Translations under genes and position numbers: made by a program
Notes under the pieces: model-generated
The model's input: only the letters and a program-made list of their open reading frames with translations
Told to the model about the DNA's origin: nothing
The model's database searches: none
Shown here: positions 20,408 through 30,062 of the stretch, piece after piece
Numbering within the stretch: position 1 is the first letter of the stretch
How the letters are laid out: every line of letters begins with the position of its first letter
Assembly: GCF_040126055.1 (NCBI RefSeq)
Contig: NZ_CP143541.1
Span: 248,001 to 312,000, forward strand
DNA from: Pseudalkalibacillus sp. SCS-8
GTDB lineage: Bacteria; Bacillota; Bacilli; Bacillales; Fictibacillaceae
Length of the DNA: 64,000 nucleotides
Reading direction: 5' to 3'

Positions 20408-21307
20408 ATGAAGAAACTGGATCGTTATGGATATTTTTTCATCGCACCATTCTGGGTGATCTTTCTCGTTTTTAGTATATATCCTGTCATTCTTACACTT
20501 TATTATAGCTTTACGAATTATAGCGGTAGTGGGACCGCCGAAGTGGTGGGACTTGCGAATTATAAGCGTCTTATTACAGATACGTATTTTGTAGAAGCTT
20601 TCGTCAACACCTGGAAGATTTGGGGGATCAACTTTGCACTCCAAATCACCGTCGCGTTAATATTGGCAGCCATCTTTTCTGATATGAGAGTGAAAATGAA
20701 GGGTCTGGCATTCTTCCGATCCATCTTTTACCTTCCGAATTTGATTACAGTTAGTTCTGTTGCGCTCTTGTTCGGTATATTGCTTGATTGGCAGCATGGA
20801 TCCCTCAATATGGTCCTACTGAAGATCGGCCTGATCTCTGAACCGATCAATTGGTTGAATGAACCGGCTACTGCTCAACTTTCTGTTTCCTTGATTCTTA
20901 CATGGATGTGGTTCGGTCACTCATTCATTGTTGTTATGGCAGGAGTATCAGGTATCTCCAAGGACTATTACGAAGCTGCTCTGATTGATGGTGCGAGCCG
21001 CGTGCAGACATTTTTCAAGATTACTCTTCCATTACTTAAGCCGATCCTTTTATACATTATGATTACATCGTTAATTGGAGGGCTTCAGCTCTTTGACCTA
21101 CCAATGCTACTGACCGATGGAATCGGATCGCCTGAAGGCTCACTTAATACGATGGTTTTATATTTATACAACCAAGCTTTCAAGTATAGCAACTATGGAT
21201 ATGCTTCTGCTGTTGCTTATGGTTTGTTCCTTATCACCGTGATATTCTCAGCAATCGTATTCAAATCCATGTATCGCAACGAGCGTAAACAAGCGAGGCA
21301 GGTGTAG
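20408..21307 (+). CDS. ABC transporter permease, MalF/UgpA type
   Basis: 299-residue inner-membrane permease with about six hydrophobic helices. The ATPase-docking EAA loop reads YYEAALIDGASRVQTFFKIT around residues 190-210. It is co-transcribed with the binding protein and the second permease, which starts two bases after this stop. No ATP-binding subunit is encoded nearby, so a shared MsmX-like ATPase is expected. Confidence 0.93.
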   Translation: MKKLDRYGYFFIAPFWVIFLVFSIYPVILTLYYSFTNYSGSGTAEVVGLANYKRLITDTYFVEAFVNTWKIWGINFALQITVALILAAIFSDMRVKMKGLAFFRSIFYLPNLITVSSVALLFGILLDWQHGSLNMVLLKIGLISEPINWLNEPATAQLSVSLILTWMWFGHSFIVVMAGVSGISKDYYEAALIDGASRVQTFFKITLPLLKPILLYIMITSLIGGLQLFDLPMLLTDGIGSPEGSLNTMVLYLYNQAFKYSNYGYASAVAYGLFLITVIFSAIVFKSMYRNERKQARQV

Positions 21308-21309
21308 TT

Positions 21310-22221
21310 ATGTTAGATAGAACTGAAATTGAAAAAGGTGTCTCAAAAGAACGAATGGTCCGAAAGAAAGCTGTGCCTGAGAAATCAGATAGTAAAAAAC
21401 GCCGCACAATCGTTAAGGGAGTCATCTATGCCCTTCTCATCCTGTTGGCGATTGTCTGTTTCATCCCTTTCTTGATGATGCTTGTGAATGCGACTCGTAC
21501 GAATGATGTAATCTTGACCGGTTTTACTTTGATACCTGGCAGTGCATTGATCGAAAACTACAATACGATGATGGAATATGTGAACATATGGAACGGATTT
21601 AAAAACAGCTTATTCATATCCGTTCTCGTGACCGTATTGTCAGGCTACATATCTGCCCTGACGGCTTATGGTTTCGCTTTTTATACCTTTAAGGGCAAGA
21701 ACTTTCTGTTTGTATTCATGCTTGTGATGATGATGGTCCCAGGCCAACTTGGTTTGATCGGTTTCTATGAGTTGAGCAAGGTACTTGGGATACTGGATAC
21801 ATTCATTCCTCTAATTGTGCCTGCGGCAGCAAGTCCATTTGTCGTGTTCTTCTTGCGGCAGTATATTAAATCGACACTCCATCCTAGCTTAATCGAAGCT
21901 GCAAGAATTGATGGGGCAAGTGAGTGGAAAATCTTCCACACCGTTGCGATTCCAATCATGATGCCGGCTGTGGCAACAATGTCGATTTTTACGTTCATAG
22001 GTTCTTGGAACAATTACATCATGCCATTAGTCATCCTATTCTCACCTGAGAAGTATACCTTGCCTGTTTTGATGGGCTTCTTGAAGGGCTCCCAGGTGGC
22101 TCAGAACCTAGGATCGATGTATCTAGGCATCGCCATTTCTGTTGTTCCGATCATGATCGCCTTTTTGTTCTTCTCTAAATACATCGTTAATAGCATCTCA
22201 GCTGGAGCAGTTAAAGAATAA
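21310..22221 (+). CDS. ABC transporter permease, MalG/UgpE type
   Basis: 303-residue partner permease. A charged cytoplasmic N-terminus of about 37 residues precedes the first membrane helix (VIYALLILLAIVCFIPFLMM). The EAA motif is SLIEAARIDGASEWKIFHTV. The start ATG 21310 follows GCAGGTG and is almost continuous with the previous gene, so the two subunits are coupled. Confidence 0.93.
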   Translation: MLDRTEIEKGVSKERMVRKKAVPEKSDSKKRRTIVKGVIYALLILLAIVCFIPFLMMLVNATRTNDVILTGFTLIPGSALIENYNTMMEYVNIWNGFKNSLFISVLVTVLSGYISALTAYGFAFYTFKGKNFLFVFMLVMMMVPGQLGLIGFYELSKVLGILDTFIPLIVPAAASPFVVFFLRQYIKSTLHPSLIEAARIDGASEWKIFHTVAIPIMMPAVATMSIFTFIGSWNNYIMPLVILFSPEKYTLPVLMGFLKGSQVAQNLGSMYLGIAISVVPIMIAFLFFSKYIVNSISAGAVKE

Positions 22222-22235
22222 AGGAGTGGAAGTTT

Positions 22236-23582
22236 ATGAAATTCGATAAAACATTTACGTTTGGTACCGCAACATCTTCTTATCAAATCGAAGGGGCTCA
22301 TAATGAAGGTGGAAGAACCCCTTCCATTTGGGACGTGTTCTGTGATGAGCCGGGAAAAGTACATGAACAACATAATGGGAATGTCGCATGTGATCATTAC
22401 AATCGCTACGAAGAAGACATTCAAATTATAAAAAAGCTCGGGGTTGATTCTTATCGCTTTTCAATCGCCTGGCCTCGTATTTTCCCTGCAAAGGGTGAGT
22501 ATAATCCGGAAGGAATGGCGTTCTATAAAACGCTGGCAAGAAGGTTGAAGGAAGAAGGAATCAAGCCAGCTGTCACGTTGTATCACTGGGATCTCCCAAT
22601 GTGGGCACATGAAGAAGGGGGTTGGGTGAACCGGGATTCAGTGGACTGGTTCCTTGAGTATGCAGAAACTTGCTTCCGTGAGCTTGATGGGCTGGTTGAC
22701 TCTTGGATCACCCATAACGAACCGTGGTGTGCAGGTTTCTTAGGATATCATCAGGGGGTTCATGCACCAGGTCATACGAACCTTGATGAAGCTGTCCGGG
22801 CAGTCCATCATATGCTCCTTTCACATGGCAGAGCTGTTAATATGCTAAAGCAAGATTTCAATTCGAAGACACCGATCGGGATTACATTGAACCTAGCCCC
22901 GATCTATCCGAAAACGGATTCAGTCAATGATCAACTTGCCGCAAACAATGCTGATGGTTATTCGAATCGATGGTTCCTCGATCCAGTGTTCAAGGGTAGC
23001 TATCCTGTCGATATGATGAATTTGTTTTCTAAATATGTGCACTCCTATGATTTCATCCAAAAAGGTGACCTAGAAATCATTTCAACGGAGTGTGACTTCT
23101 TTGGAATCAATTATTACAGCCGTGGAATCGTCGAATTTAGTGCAGCTAATGACTTTTTGACAAAAGGAGCTCATTCCGATTATGAAAAGACGGGTATGGG
23201 CTGGGATATCGCACCAGATGAATTTAAAGACCTGATTAGACGATTAAGAAACGAGTATACGAACCTCCCTATTTTCATCACGGAAAATGGAGCGGCGTAT
23301 GATGATCAACTCGTAGAAGGTAAAGTGCATGACGAAAAGAGAACTGAGTATATCGAAAAGCACCTTCAAGCGGTTTATGAGTTGAATGAAGAAGGAATGA
23401 ACATCCAAGGTTATTTCCTTTGGTCTCTCCTTGATAATTTCGAGTGGAGCTTTGGGTATGATAAACGGTTCGGAATCATTTATGTGAATTATGAAACCCA
23501 AGAACGAATCTGGAAAGATAGTGCGCTATGGTATGCCGATGTCGTCAAGAATAGAGGGACAGTCCTTCCCATTGATGCATAA
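22236..23582 (+). CDS. GH1 beta-glucosidase
   Basis: 448-residue intracellular glycosidase of family GH1; no signal peptide. N-terminal signature FTFGTATSSYQIEGA, acid/base Glu162 in THNEP, nucleophile Glu350 in ITENG. It would cleave imported beta-linked gluco-oligosaccharides (for example laminaribiose or cellobiose) to glucose. A 6-phospho-beta-glucosidase activity is less likely because transport here is by an ABC system, not a PTS. It starts 14 bases after the permease gene with GGAGTGG as ribosome-binding site. Confidence 0.94.
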   Translation: MKFDKTFTFGTATSSYQIEGAHNEGGRTPSIWDVFCDEPGKVHEQHNGNVACDHYNRYEEDIQIIKKLGVDSYRFSIAWPRIFPAKGEYNPEGMAFYKTLARRLKEEGIKPAVTLYHWDLPMWAHEEGGWVNRDSVDWFLEYAETCFRELDGLVDSWITHNEPWCAGFLGYHQGVHAPGHTNLDEAVRAVHHMLLSHGRAVNMLKQDFNSKTPIGITLNLAPIYPKTDSVNDQLAANNADGYSNRWFLDPVFKGSYPVDMMNLFSKYVHSYDFIQKGDLEIISTECDFFGINYYSRGIVEFSAANDFLTKGAHSDYEKTGMGWDIAPDEFKDLIRRLRNEYTNLPIFITENGAAYDDQLVEGKVHDEKRTEYIEKHLQAVYELNEEGMNIQGYFLWSLLDNFEWSFGYDKRFGIIYVNYETQERIWKDSALWYADVVKNRGTVLPIDA

Positions 23583-23601
23583 TCCGAAAGGAGGAGACGC
23601 G

Positions 23602-24942
23602 ATGTTAACGAAAACCGTTACGCACATCCAGACGGCAAAAGACACGGGGGACAGGCTGCAAGTGAAAAGCCCGTCTCCTGTTGAATCCGGTTCAAGAACG
23701 ATAGAGGTCCAGATCAATCCAGATCGGACCTTTCAAAAAATCCTAGGGTTTGGCGGTGCTTTTACAGAGGCGGCCGCTTATTCCCTTTCACTGATCAGTA
23801 AAGAGAAGAGGGATGAAATCATCCATCGCTATTTTCATCCTGATGAGGGACTTGGCTATAATTTCGGCCGGACCCATATCAACAGCTGTGATTTTTCCTT
23901 AGGAAACTATACGTATGTTGAAGATGGAGATATGACGTTGGACAGTTTCTCAATTGAGCGAGAGAAAGAGCTTGTTATTCCGCTTATTAAATATGCGGAA
24001 AAAGTAGCTGGCCAAAGCCTGAAGATCGTTTCTTCGCCATGGAGTCCCCCTCATTGGATGAAGAGCAATAACGAAATGAATCATGGTGGTAAACTGTTGG
24101 AGGAGTACCAACCCGTCTGGGCGGAGTACTACTTAAGATACATTGATGCGATGGAAGCAGAAGGGATTCCAATCTGGGGAATCACGATTCAGAATGAACC
24201 AGAAGCAAAACAAGTTTGGGACTCATGTCTTTATACAGCAGAAGAAGAACGCGATTTCATCAAAAATCATCTCGGACCATTATTACATACAAGAGGGAAA
24301 AGCGATCTCAAGGTCATCATCTGGGATCATAATCGAGACGTGGTTTACGAACGTGCAAAAACTGTACTTTCTGACCCGGAAGCAAGCAAGTATGTTTGGG
24401 GTACTGGCTTGCATTGGTATGTGTCTGAAGAATTCGAGAATCTCTCAAAAGTTCATCACGAGTTTCCAGATAAGCATTTGATTTTTACAGAAGGTTGTAT
24501 TGAAGGCGGTGTTCAGCTGGGTGCATGGCATACAGGTGAGCGATATGCCCGCAACATCATTGGAGACTTGAACAATTACTTGGAGGCCTGGATTGACTGG
24601 AATCTGGTCCTAAACGAGCAGGGTGGACCGAATCATGTCGGAAATTACTGTGATGCCCCGGTAATTGTAGATACGAAGAAGGATGAGATTCATTATAATA
24701 GCTCCTATTTTTACATTGGCCATTTCAGTAGATATATCAAACCTGGTGCGGTAAAAGTGGAATGTAATGCCTCGGATGACCGTCTTCAAACGACAGCCTT
24801 TCGAAACCCGACTGGAGAGGTCGTTCTTGTACTGCTGAACGAGCATGAAGAGTCATTATCAGTACAATCAAATGTCCTTGGTCAGATGATAACGATTGAA
24901 ATGCCCCCTCACTCAATTTCGACCTTGCTTATTGGAGAATAA
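23602..24942 (+). CDS. GH30-family glycoside hydrolase
   Basis: 446-residue enzyme of the GH30 glucosylceramidase/beta-1,6-glucanase group. The N-terminal motif is FQKILGFGGAFTEAAAY, the acid/base is in TIQNEPEAKQ, and the nucleophile is in FTEGCIEGG. A C-terminal beta-sandwich occupies about residues 380-446. No signal peptide is visible, so it probably works inside on imported oligosaccharides, perhaps on beta-1,6 branches of laminarin-type glucans (inference). ATG 23602 has GGAGGA upstream; the longer frame to 23491 overlaps the GH1 gene without support. Confidence 0.91.
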   Translation: MLTKTVTHIQTAKDTGDRLQVKSPSPVESGSRTIEVQINPDRTFQKILGFGGAFTEAAAYSLSLISKEKRDEIIHRYFHPDEGLGYNFGRTHINSCDFSLGNYTYVEDGDMTLDSFSIEREKELVIPLIKYAEKVAGQSLKIVSSPWSPPHWMKSNNEMNHGGKLLEEYQPVWAEYYLRYIDAMEAEGIPIWGITIQNEPEAKQVWDSCLYTAEEERDFIKNHLGPLLHTRGKSDLKVIIWDHNRDVVYERAKTVLSDPEASKYVWGTGLHWYVSEEFENLSKVHHEFPDKHLIFTEGCIEGGVQLGAWHTGERYARNIIGDLNNYLEAWIDWNLVLNEQGGPNHVGNYCDAPVIVDTKKDEIHYNSSYFYIGHFSRYIKPGAVKVECNASDDRLQTTAFRNPTGEVVLVLLNEHEESLSVQSNVLGQMITIEMPPHSISTLLIGE

Positions 24943-24972
24943 CTGCCAAATAAAAGGAGGATCACATTCGAT

Positions 24973-27900
24973 ATGCGTAAAGCCTTGTTTGTATTTTTAA
25001 CTGGTCTGCTTGTGCTTAGTTCTGCTGTAACCGTCACTGCCGAAAGTAGAGAAAGCAAGAAGGAAAACAGGAGTGAAAACGTGAAACATGTGCCTTTCAA
25101 TCCAGTCGCCACAAAAGGAAAGATACATGGTACAACGAGGATCAAAGCAAACGTTCCGGATGGATTGCATCTTGCAGCAAAGATCTCACATCAACCGATA
25201 AAAGCTGAAGTCGGACAAGCTGTACCCGAAGATCGAACCGTAACCAACCCCTATAAATCTGGAATGAATCTATCAGGGGTAGATGCGGGAGTAAATAAAT
25301 ATGTCATGGTTTATTTGGTGAATGAAAATCAAGAGATCATTGATTTTCAGCAATTGGTTTTAACCAAAAACGACATTCGAGAAGAAAGCTGGAACATCGT
25401 CTGGGAAGATGATTTCAACGGAGATGAGATCAACCGCGATAAATGGAACTTTGTTCAGGGTGGTGGCGGCTACGGAAATAATGAGCTGCAGAACTATACA
25501 GACAGGGAGAAAAACGCACGAGTGAGCAATGGTTCTTTAGTGATTGAAGCCCATAAAGAAAGCTATGGAGGCAATGAATATACGTCAGCGAAGCTCACCA
25601 CTCAAAATAAGGGTGATTGGACGTATGGCCGTTACGAGATACGTGCAAAGCTTCCAAAGGGTCAGGGAATGTGGCCGGCGATTTGGATGATGCCGACGGA
25701 TTATGATCTTTATTCGGGTTGGCCGGCTTCTGGTGAGATCGACATCATGGAGCTTTTGGGTCATGACCCTGATACCGTTTATGGAACATTACATTATGGC
25801 ACGCCATGGAAGAACACCGGCGCCTCTTATGACCTTCCAAAAGGAGATTTTTCTGAGGAGTTCCACACATTCACGCTGGATTGGGAGCCTGGGGAGTTCC
25901 GCTGGTATGTAGATGGCATCCTCTTCGCAAAACAAAATGATTGGTATACGAAAAATGAGAACGAGGCTGCTCCATACACGTATCCAGCTCCTTTTGATCG
26001 GGATTTTTACTTGCAGTTGAATTTGGCTGTGGGAGGGAATTGGCCAGGATATCCGGATGAGACGACCGTCTTCCCGAACCAGATGATGGTGGATTATGTG
26101 AAAGTCTATGAGCTTGACGGTGAATACCGTGAAGCAGGGACTCGTCCAGTAAAAGAGGAAGCGGTCAGTAATTTAAGACCGCCAATCGATGGAAACTACG
26201 TCTACAATGGAACATTTGATTCTGGTCTCGACTATTGGGATTTCCAACCTTTTGAACCGGAAAACTTATTTGGTGGAGAAGGAACGGCAACGGTACAAAA
26301 TGGTGAAGTGAAGATCGAAATTCAAAAACCTGGTGATCAGCCATGGGCGGTCCAGTTCGTCCAACCATCCATTCCAATGGAACAAGGTGAGCGATATAAG
26401 CTTTCTTTTGAGGCACGATCTAGTGGGGACCGTGATATGAGCATCAATATTTCAGGGCCTGATCGTGGGTATTCAAGGTACTTATCTGACAAAAATGTTT
26501 CTCTTTCATCCGTTGATAAAACCTACACCTTCGAATTTGAAATGGAGAATAACACAGATCCAAATGCTCGAATCGAATTCAACATGGGGCAAGGATCGGA
26601 TCTTCCGATTTGGATTGATAATGTCACCCTTGTTAAGCTGCCGAAGGATCCGAACGCATCCAAAAAAGTGTTGCCATCAGGTAATTACATTTACAATGGG
26701 ACATTTGACCAGGGTGAAAACCGCATGATTTTCTGGAACCTGGATCTCGAAGATAAGGTGAAAGCGAACGCATCTGTAAACGAAGAGGTTTATATGCGTG
26801 AAGTGAAAGTGGACATCAAGAAATCTTTCAAATTGGAAGACGTCCGTCTTACCCAGGATAAGCTGGATATGGAGAAGGGTGTCTATGTTCTTACCTTTGA
26901 CGCAAAATCCTCGGAGGATCGTGATATGGGTGTCCGTGTACGAAATGAAAGTGGGAATGCAAATTTAGCTTATGAAGACAACATAGCGTTGACTACAGAG
27001 ATGAAAACGTATCAACTGACACTACGGATGAATGATTCAGATCCGAAGAGTGTCTTCGAGTTTCTGTTAGGCGGCTCTCGTTCTGCTGTAACCATCGACA
27101 ATGTCAAAATGAAGCGTGTTTCTCCTCCAGTTGTCTTGGATGGAATGACGAAGATTGAGGCAGAAGATTTTCAGGATATGTATGGTGTACAAGTAGGTGG
27201 AGATGGCAGCAGTGTTGGTTGGATTGATGAAGGTGATTGGCTACAGTACGCAGTCGATGTGAAGGAAGGCGGTACTTATGTCGTCCATTACAATGTGGCA
27301 TCAGGACGAGATGGTGGGAGCGTAACGCTGTTAAGTAAGATGGGGAATATATACAACGGTACCCTTGGCACGGGAGTAATTCCTCTTGAAGAGGCAGATG
27401 AACGGACTACTATCAACGTACCTCAAACAGGTGGCTGGGGTACATGGAAGACGTTCACCGATACGATTGAATTAAGTGAGGGGCTGCAAACCCTCCAAAT
27501 CTATGCCCCTAATGTGAATTTGGATTGGATCACGTTCGTTCCCGAAAGCGAAGCAAAAGACTCAATCGTGAAAAATGGAGATTTTTCAAATGGTGATATC
27601 CACTGGGCAACTTGGTGGGGAGATCAATGGAGCGGTGTAGCTGAAGGTGACGCGAAGGTTGTAGATGGAAAGATGCAGATCGATGTTCTGAAAACAGGAT
27701 ATCAACCATACAGCCCTCAACTTTTTCAGGAAAACCTATTTTTGGAGCAAGGAAAAACATATGAGATTTCGTTTGATGCAAAATCTACTACGGCGAGACC
27801 TATGAATCTCCAGATTGGAGAACCACTGACTTCAGACCCGTGGTTCATTCCATTTGCTGATACGAGTACGTTTTTCATAGGAGAAGAGATGGATTCCTAT

Positions 27901-28044
27901 ACGGTTCGTTTTGTCATGAATCATCAGACTTCGATGAATGGAAAGCTTGTATTTGAATTAGGTGCGATCAACGGTGAGTCTGTACCAGCGACGATCACAT
28001 TCGATAATGTGAAAATAACAGCCGTAGATCCTACAGTAAAATAA
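24973..28044 (+). CDS. Secreted GH16 endo-beta-1,3-glucanase with multiple CBMs
   Basis: 1023-residue modular laminarinase-type enzyme. Signal peptide at residues 1-23 (cleavage after VTVTA). Then a short beta domain (about 45-130), the GH16 catalytic domain (about 135-385) with the active-site motif GEIDIMELLG (Glu255, Asp257, Glu260), two CBM4/9-like modules (about 400-555 and 565-715, both starting YNGTFD), a CBM6-like module (about 722-855, containing KIEAEDFQ and GWIDEGDWLQY), and a third CBM4/9-like module to the end. It is the only clearly exported enzyme of the locus and should start polymer breakdown outside. A terminator follows. Confidence 0.93.
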   Translation: MRKALFVFLTGLLVLSSAVTVTAESRESKKENRSENVKHVPFNPVATKGKIHGTTRIKANVPDGLHLAAKISHQPIKAEVGQAVPEDRTVTNPYKSGMNLSGVDAGVNKYVMVYLVNENQEIIDFQQLVLTKNDIREESWNIVWEDDFNGDEINRDKWNFVQGGGGYGNNELQNYTDREKNARVSNGSLVIEAHKESYGGNEYTSAKLTTQNKGDWTYGRYEIRAKLPKGQGMWPAIWMMPTDYDLYSGWPASGEIDIMELLGHDPDTVYGTLHYGTPWKNTGASYDLPKGDFSEEFHTFTLDWEPGEFRWYVDGILFAKQNDWYTKNENEAAPYTYPAPFDRDFYLQLNLAVGGNWPGYPDETTVFPNQMMVDYVKVYELDGEYREAGTRPVKEEAVSNLRPPIDGNYVYNGTFDSGLDYWDFQPFEPENLFGGEGTATVQNGEVKIEIQKPGDQPWAVQFVQPSIPMEQGERYKLSFEARSSGDRDMSINISGPDRGYSRYLSDKNVSLSSVDKTYTFEFEMENNTDPNARIEFNMGQGSDLPIWIDNVTLVKLPKDPNASKKVLPSGNYIYNGTFDQGENRMIFWNLDLEDKVKANASVNEEVYMREVKVDIKKSFKLEDVRLTQDKLDMEKGVYVLTFDAKSSEDRDMGVRVRNESGNANLAYEDNIALTTEMKTYQLTLRMNDSDPKSVFEFLLGGSRSAVTIDNVKMKRVSPPVVLDGMTKIEAEDFQDMYGVQVGGDGSSVGWIDEGDWLQYAVDVKEGGTYVVHYNVASGRDGGSVTLLSKMGNIYNGTLGTGVIPLEEADERTTINVPQTGGWGTWKTFTDTIELSEGLQTLQIYAPNVNLDWITFVPESEAKDSIVKNGDFSNGDIHWATWWGDQWSGVAEGDAKVVDGKMQIDVLKTGYQPYSPQLFQENLFLEQGKTYEISFDAKSTTARPMNLQIGEPLTSDPWFIPFADTSTFFIGEEMDSYTVRFVMNHQTSMNGKLVFELGAINGESVPATITFDNVKITAVDPTVK

Positions 28045-28060
28045 TACGAGAACGAAGACA

Positions 28061-28110
28061 AGGAAAGTGTTTCTCTTGATATCGATCAAGTGCACTTTCT
28101 TTTTCTTTTT
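28061..28110 (+). terminator. Terminator of the glucan operon
   Basis: AGGAAAGTG (28061-28069) pairs with CACTTTCT (28093-28100), with an inner stem CTTGAT/ATCAAG. A long T-rich run follows. Confidence 0.85.
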
Positions 28111-28190
28111 TCCAGATACCTATCCGTATAGTCATTCATTTATCTGAAGATTTATTCGTGGTATATTTACTGATAATGGAGGCGATGAGT

Positions 28191-29324
28191 GTGGAAAATT
28201 TCCGTTTTGATTCCAAAGCAGTACATTTTCATAATAGGCTAAAATCAGAGTCAACGAGTAAAGCACAGCCGATCTACCAAACTTCTGCTTTCAAGTTCGA
28301 GAACTTGGAGGAGCTGGAAGGTTTTTTTGAAGGCAAGTCCCCATACATCTATTCGAGGGTGAGTAACCCCAATACGGATGACCTTGGAACAGGTGTCGCT
28401 CAACTAGAAGGCGCCCCGAAAGGGATTGCAACCTCTTCAGGGATCTCAGCCATACTCGCAGGAATCTTAGCAGTTGCCGAGCAAGGTTCACATATTGTCG
28501 CTTGTGAAGACCTATATGGTGGTACATATCAGTTACTCGCAAAAGAGCTGCCATCTCTGGGGATAGAAGTTTCATTCGTTTCTTTTGCTTCAGAAGAGGC
28601 GATTCGAGAAGCGATTCAATCGAACACGGTTCTACTTTACACGGAGTCCGTAACGAATCCGTTCTTACGTGTTGAAGACATTGAACGAGTCGTGGAGATC
28701 GGCAGAGAGTTTAATGTGAAGACAATGATTGATAATACATTTGCGACCCCATATCTTGTCCAACCGTATTTAAAAGGTGTTAATATCGTGGCACATAGTG
28801 CGACCAAATATATTGGCGGACATTCAGACATAACAGCAGGTGTTGTAGTCGGAGATCTGCCGCTGATCGAAAAAGCGAAGAGTAAAGTGATGAACTTCGG
28901 GAGCAACTTGAGTCCGTTTGAAGCGTGGCTTACTTGTAGAGGACTGAAAACCCTAAGTGTAAGGATGGAAAGGCACACGAATAATGCTCAGAAATTAGCA
29001 AACTATTTGTCCGAGCATCCGTCGATCGAGAAAGTATATTATCCTGAATTCGTGTCGAAAAAAGGGAATGGTGCGATTGTGTCGATTCTTCTGAGTGAAG
29101 AGGTGGATCCGAACGCGTTTTGTGAAAAATTAGATTGGATCGGTGTCGTTCCTACACTTGCAGGAGTGGAAACCACCGTGTCCTATCCAATCGGAACATC
29201 CCATCGGGCACTTCCTCCGGCCGAACAGGAACGATTAGGAATAACGAAACATCTTATCCGTATTTCGGTCGGGATTGAAGACTATGAAGATATTTTAGAA
29301 GCGTTTGAAAATGCGTTAAATTAA
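28191..29324 (+). CDS. Cys/Met-metabolism PLP-dependent enzyme (methionine gamma-lyase/cystathionine lyase-like)
   Basis: 377-residue trans-sulfuration-family enzyme. The PLP lysine is Lys206 in SATKYIGGHSD, and Tyr/Arg phosphate contacts are in YIYSRVSNPNTDDL. The N-terminal YQTSAFKF and C-terminal RISVGIEDYEDI motifs fit this fold. Family members include cystathionine gamma-lyase, O-acetylhomoserine sulfhydrylase and methionine gamma-lyase, and sequence alone does not separate them here. GTG 28191 is eight bases from GGAGG; ATG 28185 is too close to it. Monocistronic. Confidence 0.88.
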   Translation: MENFRFDSKAVHFHNRLKSESTSKAQPIYQTSAFKFENLEELEGFFEGKSPYIYSRVSNPNTDDLGTGVAQLEGAPKGIATSSGISAILAGILAVAEQGSHIVACEDLYGGTYQLLAKELPSLGIEVSFVSFASEEAIREAIQSNTVLLYTESVTNPFLRVEDIERVVEIGREFNVKTMIDNTFATPYLVQPYLKGVNIVAHSATKYIGGHSDITAGVVVGDLPLIEKAKSKVMNFGSNLSPFEAWLTCRGLKTLSVRMERHTNNAQKLANYLSEHPSIEKVYYPEFVSKKGNGAIVSILLSEEVDPNAFCEKLDWIGVVPTLAGVETTVSYPIGTSHRALPPAEQERLGITKHLIRISVGIEDYEDILEAFENALN

Positions 29325-29330
29325 GAGGGG

Positions 29331-29358
29331 GTGCTGCCTATCATTTGGCGGCACTTTC
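29331..29358 (+). terminator. Hairpin after PLP enzyme gene
   Basis: GTGCTGCC (29331-29338) pairs with GGCGGCAC (29347-29354), with one G-U pair. The T-tract is short, so termination may be partial. Confidence 0.6.
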
Positions 29359-29386
29359 CTATATTAGAAAAAAGATCAGAAAAGGG

Positions 29387-29415
29387 TTGCATGTCATATT
29401 CAAGCATGGTATATT
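29387..29415 (+). promoter_or_regulatory. Promoter of the tRNA-fMet transcript
   Basis: TTGCAT (29387-29392), 17-bp spacer, TATATT (29410-29415), about 190 bp upstream of tRNA-fMet. Confidence 0.7.
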
Positions 29416-29420
29416 AGTAA

Positions 29421-29608
29421 TTGTCCGATTGAAACGGGACAAGCCGAAACATCGGCGACATAATTATATCGGCGCGGGGTGGAGCAAGGAGCATAAGCTT
29501 CTAGTGAAATCACGTCGACTTGTCCTGACGCAGCTAGCAACGATCAGCATTAGCTAGTAGAGGAAAGGACGACAAACAGGACGATCATCGTCCATAAACT
29601 AATATCGG
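29421..29608 (+). other. Structured leader upstream of tRNA-fMet with partial tRNA copy
   Basis: The leader contains hairpins TTGTCC/GGACAA (29421-29442), GCCGA/TCGGC (29443-29456) and GGACGAT/ATCGTCC (29579-29593). A 21-nt segment at 29466-29486 is identical to 29602-29622, which covers the 5' flank and first 14 nt of tRNA-fMet. No protein-coding frame is credible here. Confidence 0.6.
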
Positions 29609-29685
<77 letters not shown>

Positions 29686-29871
29686 ATTTAAAACTAACAA
29701 CGTCGAATAAACATCGAAGCTAGTTTTAGATCGTGGTGCTATGGTGCAACCAAATTAATTTCATTGTACGACGTCGAATTGACTTCTTGCTCAATGAATA
29801 TATGGAGTACCCGAAGGGGTGCAACCAAACTTACAAATTAAATTTATTGGACTACATAACTATACATAAAA
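29686..29871 (+). other. Spacer with apparent tRNA-fMet remnants
   Basis: GGTGCAACCAAA occurs at 29743-29754 and 29818-29829 and resembles the tRNA-fMet 3' end plus flank. The second copy is preceded by ACCCGAAGG (29809-29817), which matches the 3' side of the fMet anticodon arm. These look like internally deleted tRNA copies. No gene is seen. Confidence 0.45.
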
Positions 29872-29947
29872 GGACCCGTGGTGTAGGGGTTAACATGCCT
29901 GCCTGTCACGCAGGAGATCGCCGGTTCGAATCCGGTCGGGTCCGCCA
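29872..29947 (+). tRNA. tRNA-Asp(GTC), second copy
   Basis: 76 nt, identical to the tRNA-Asp at 11111-11186, with GTC anticodon and encoded CCA. Confidence 0.96.
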
Positions 29948-30062
29948 TTTTACATGAAACAGAAGGTTTCGTGTTTTTTTTTATGTCTAAAAACAGTTCT
30001 ACAAATTACCGTTTTCATATAAAATAAAGCCATTAAAAGTAAATCAGGATGGAAGTGTGTCT

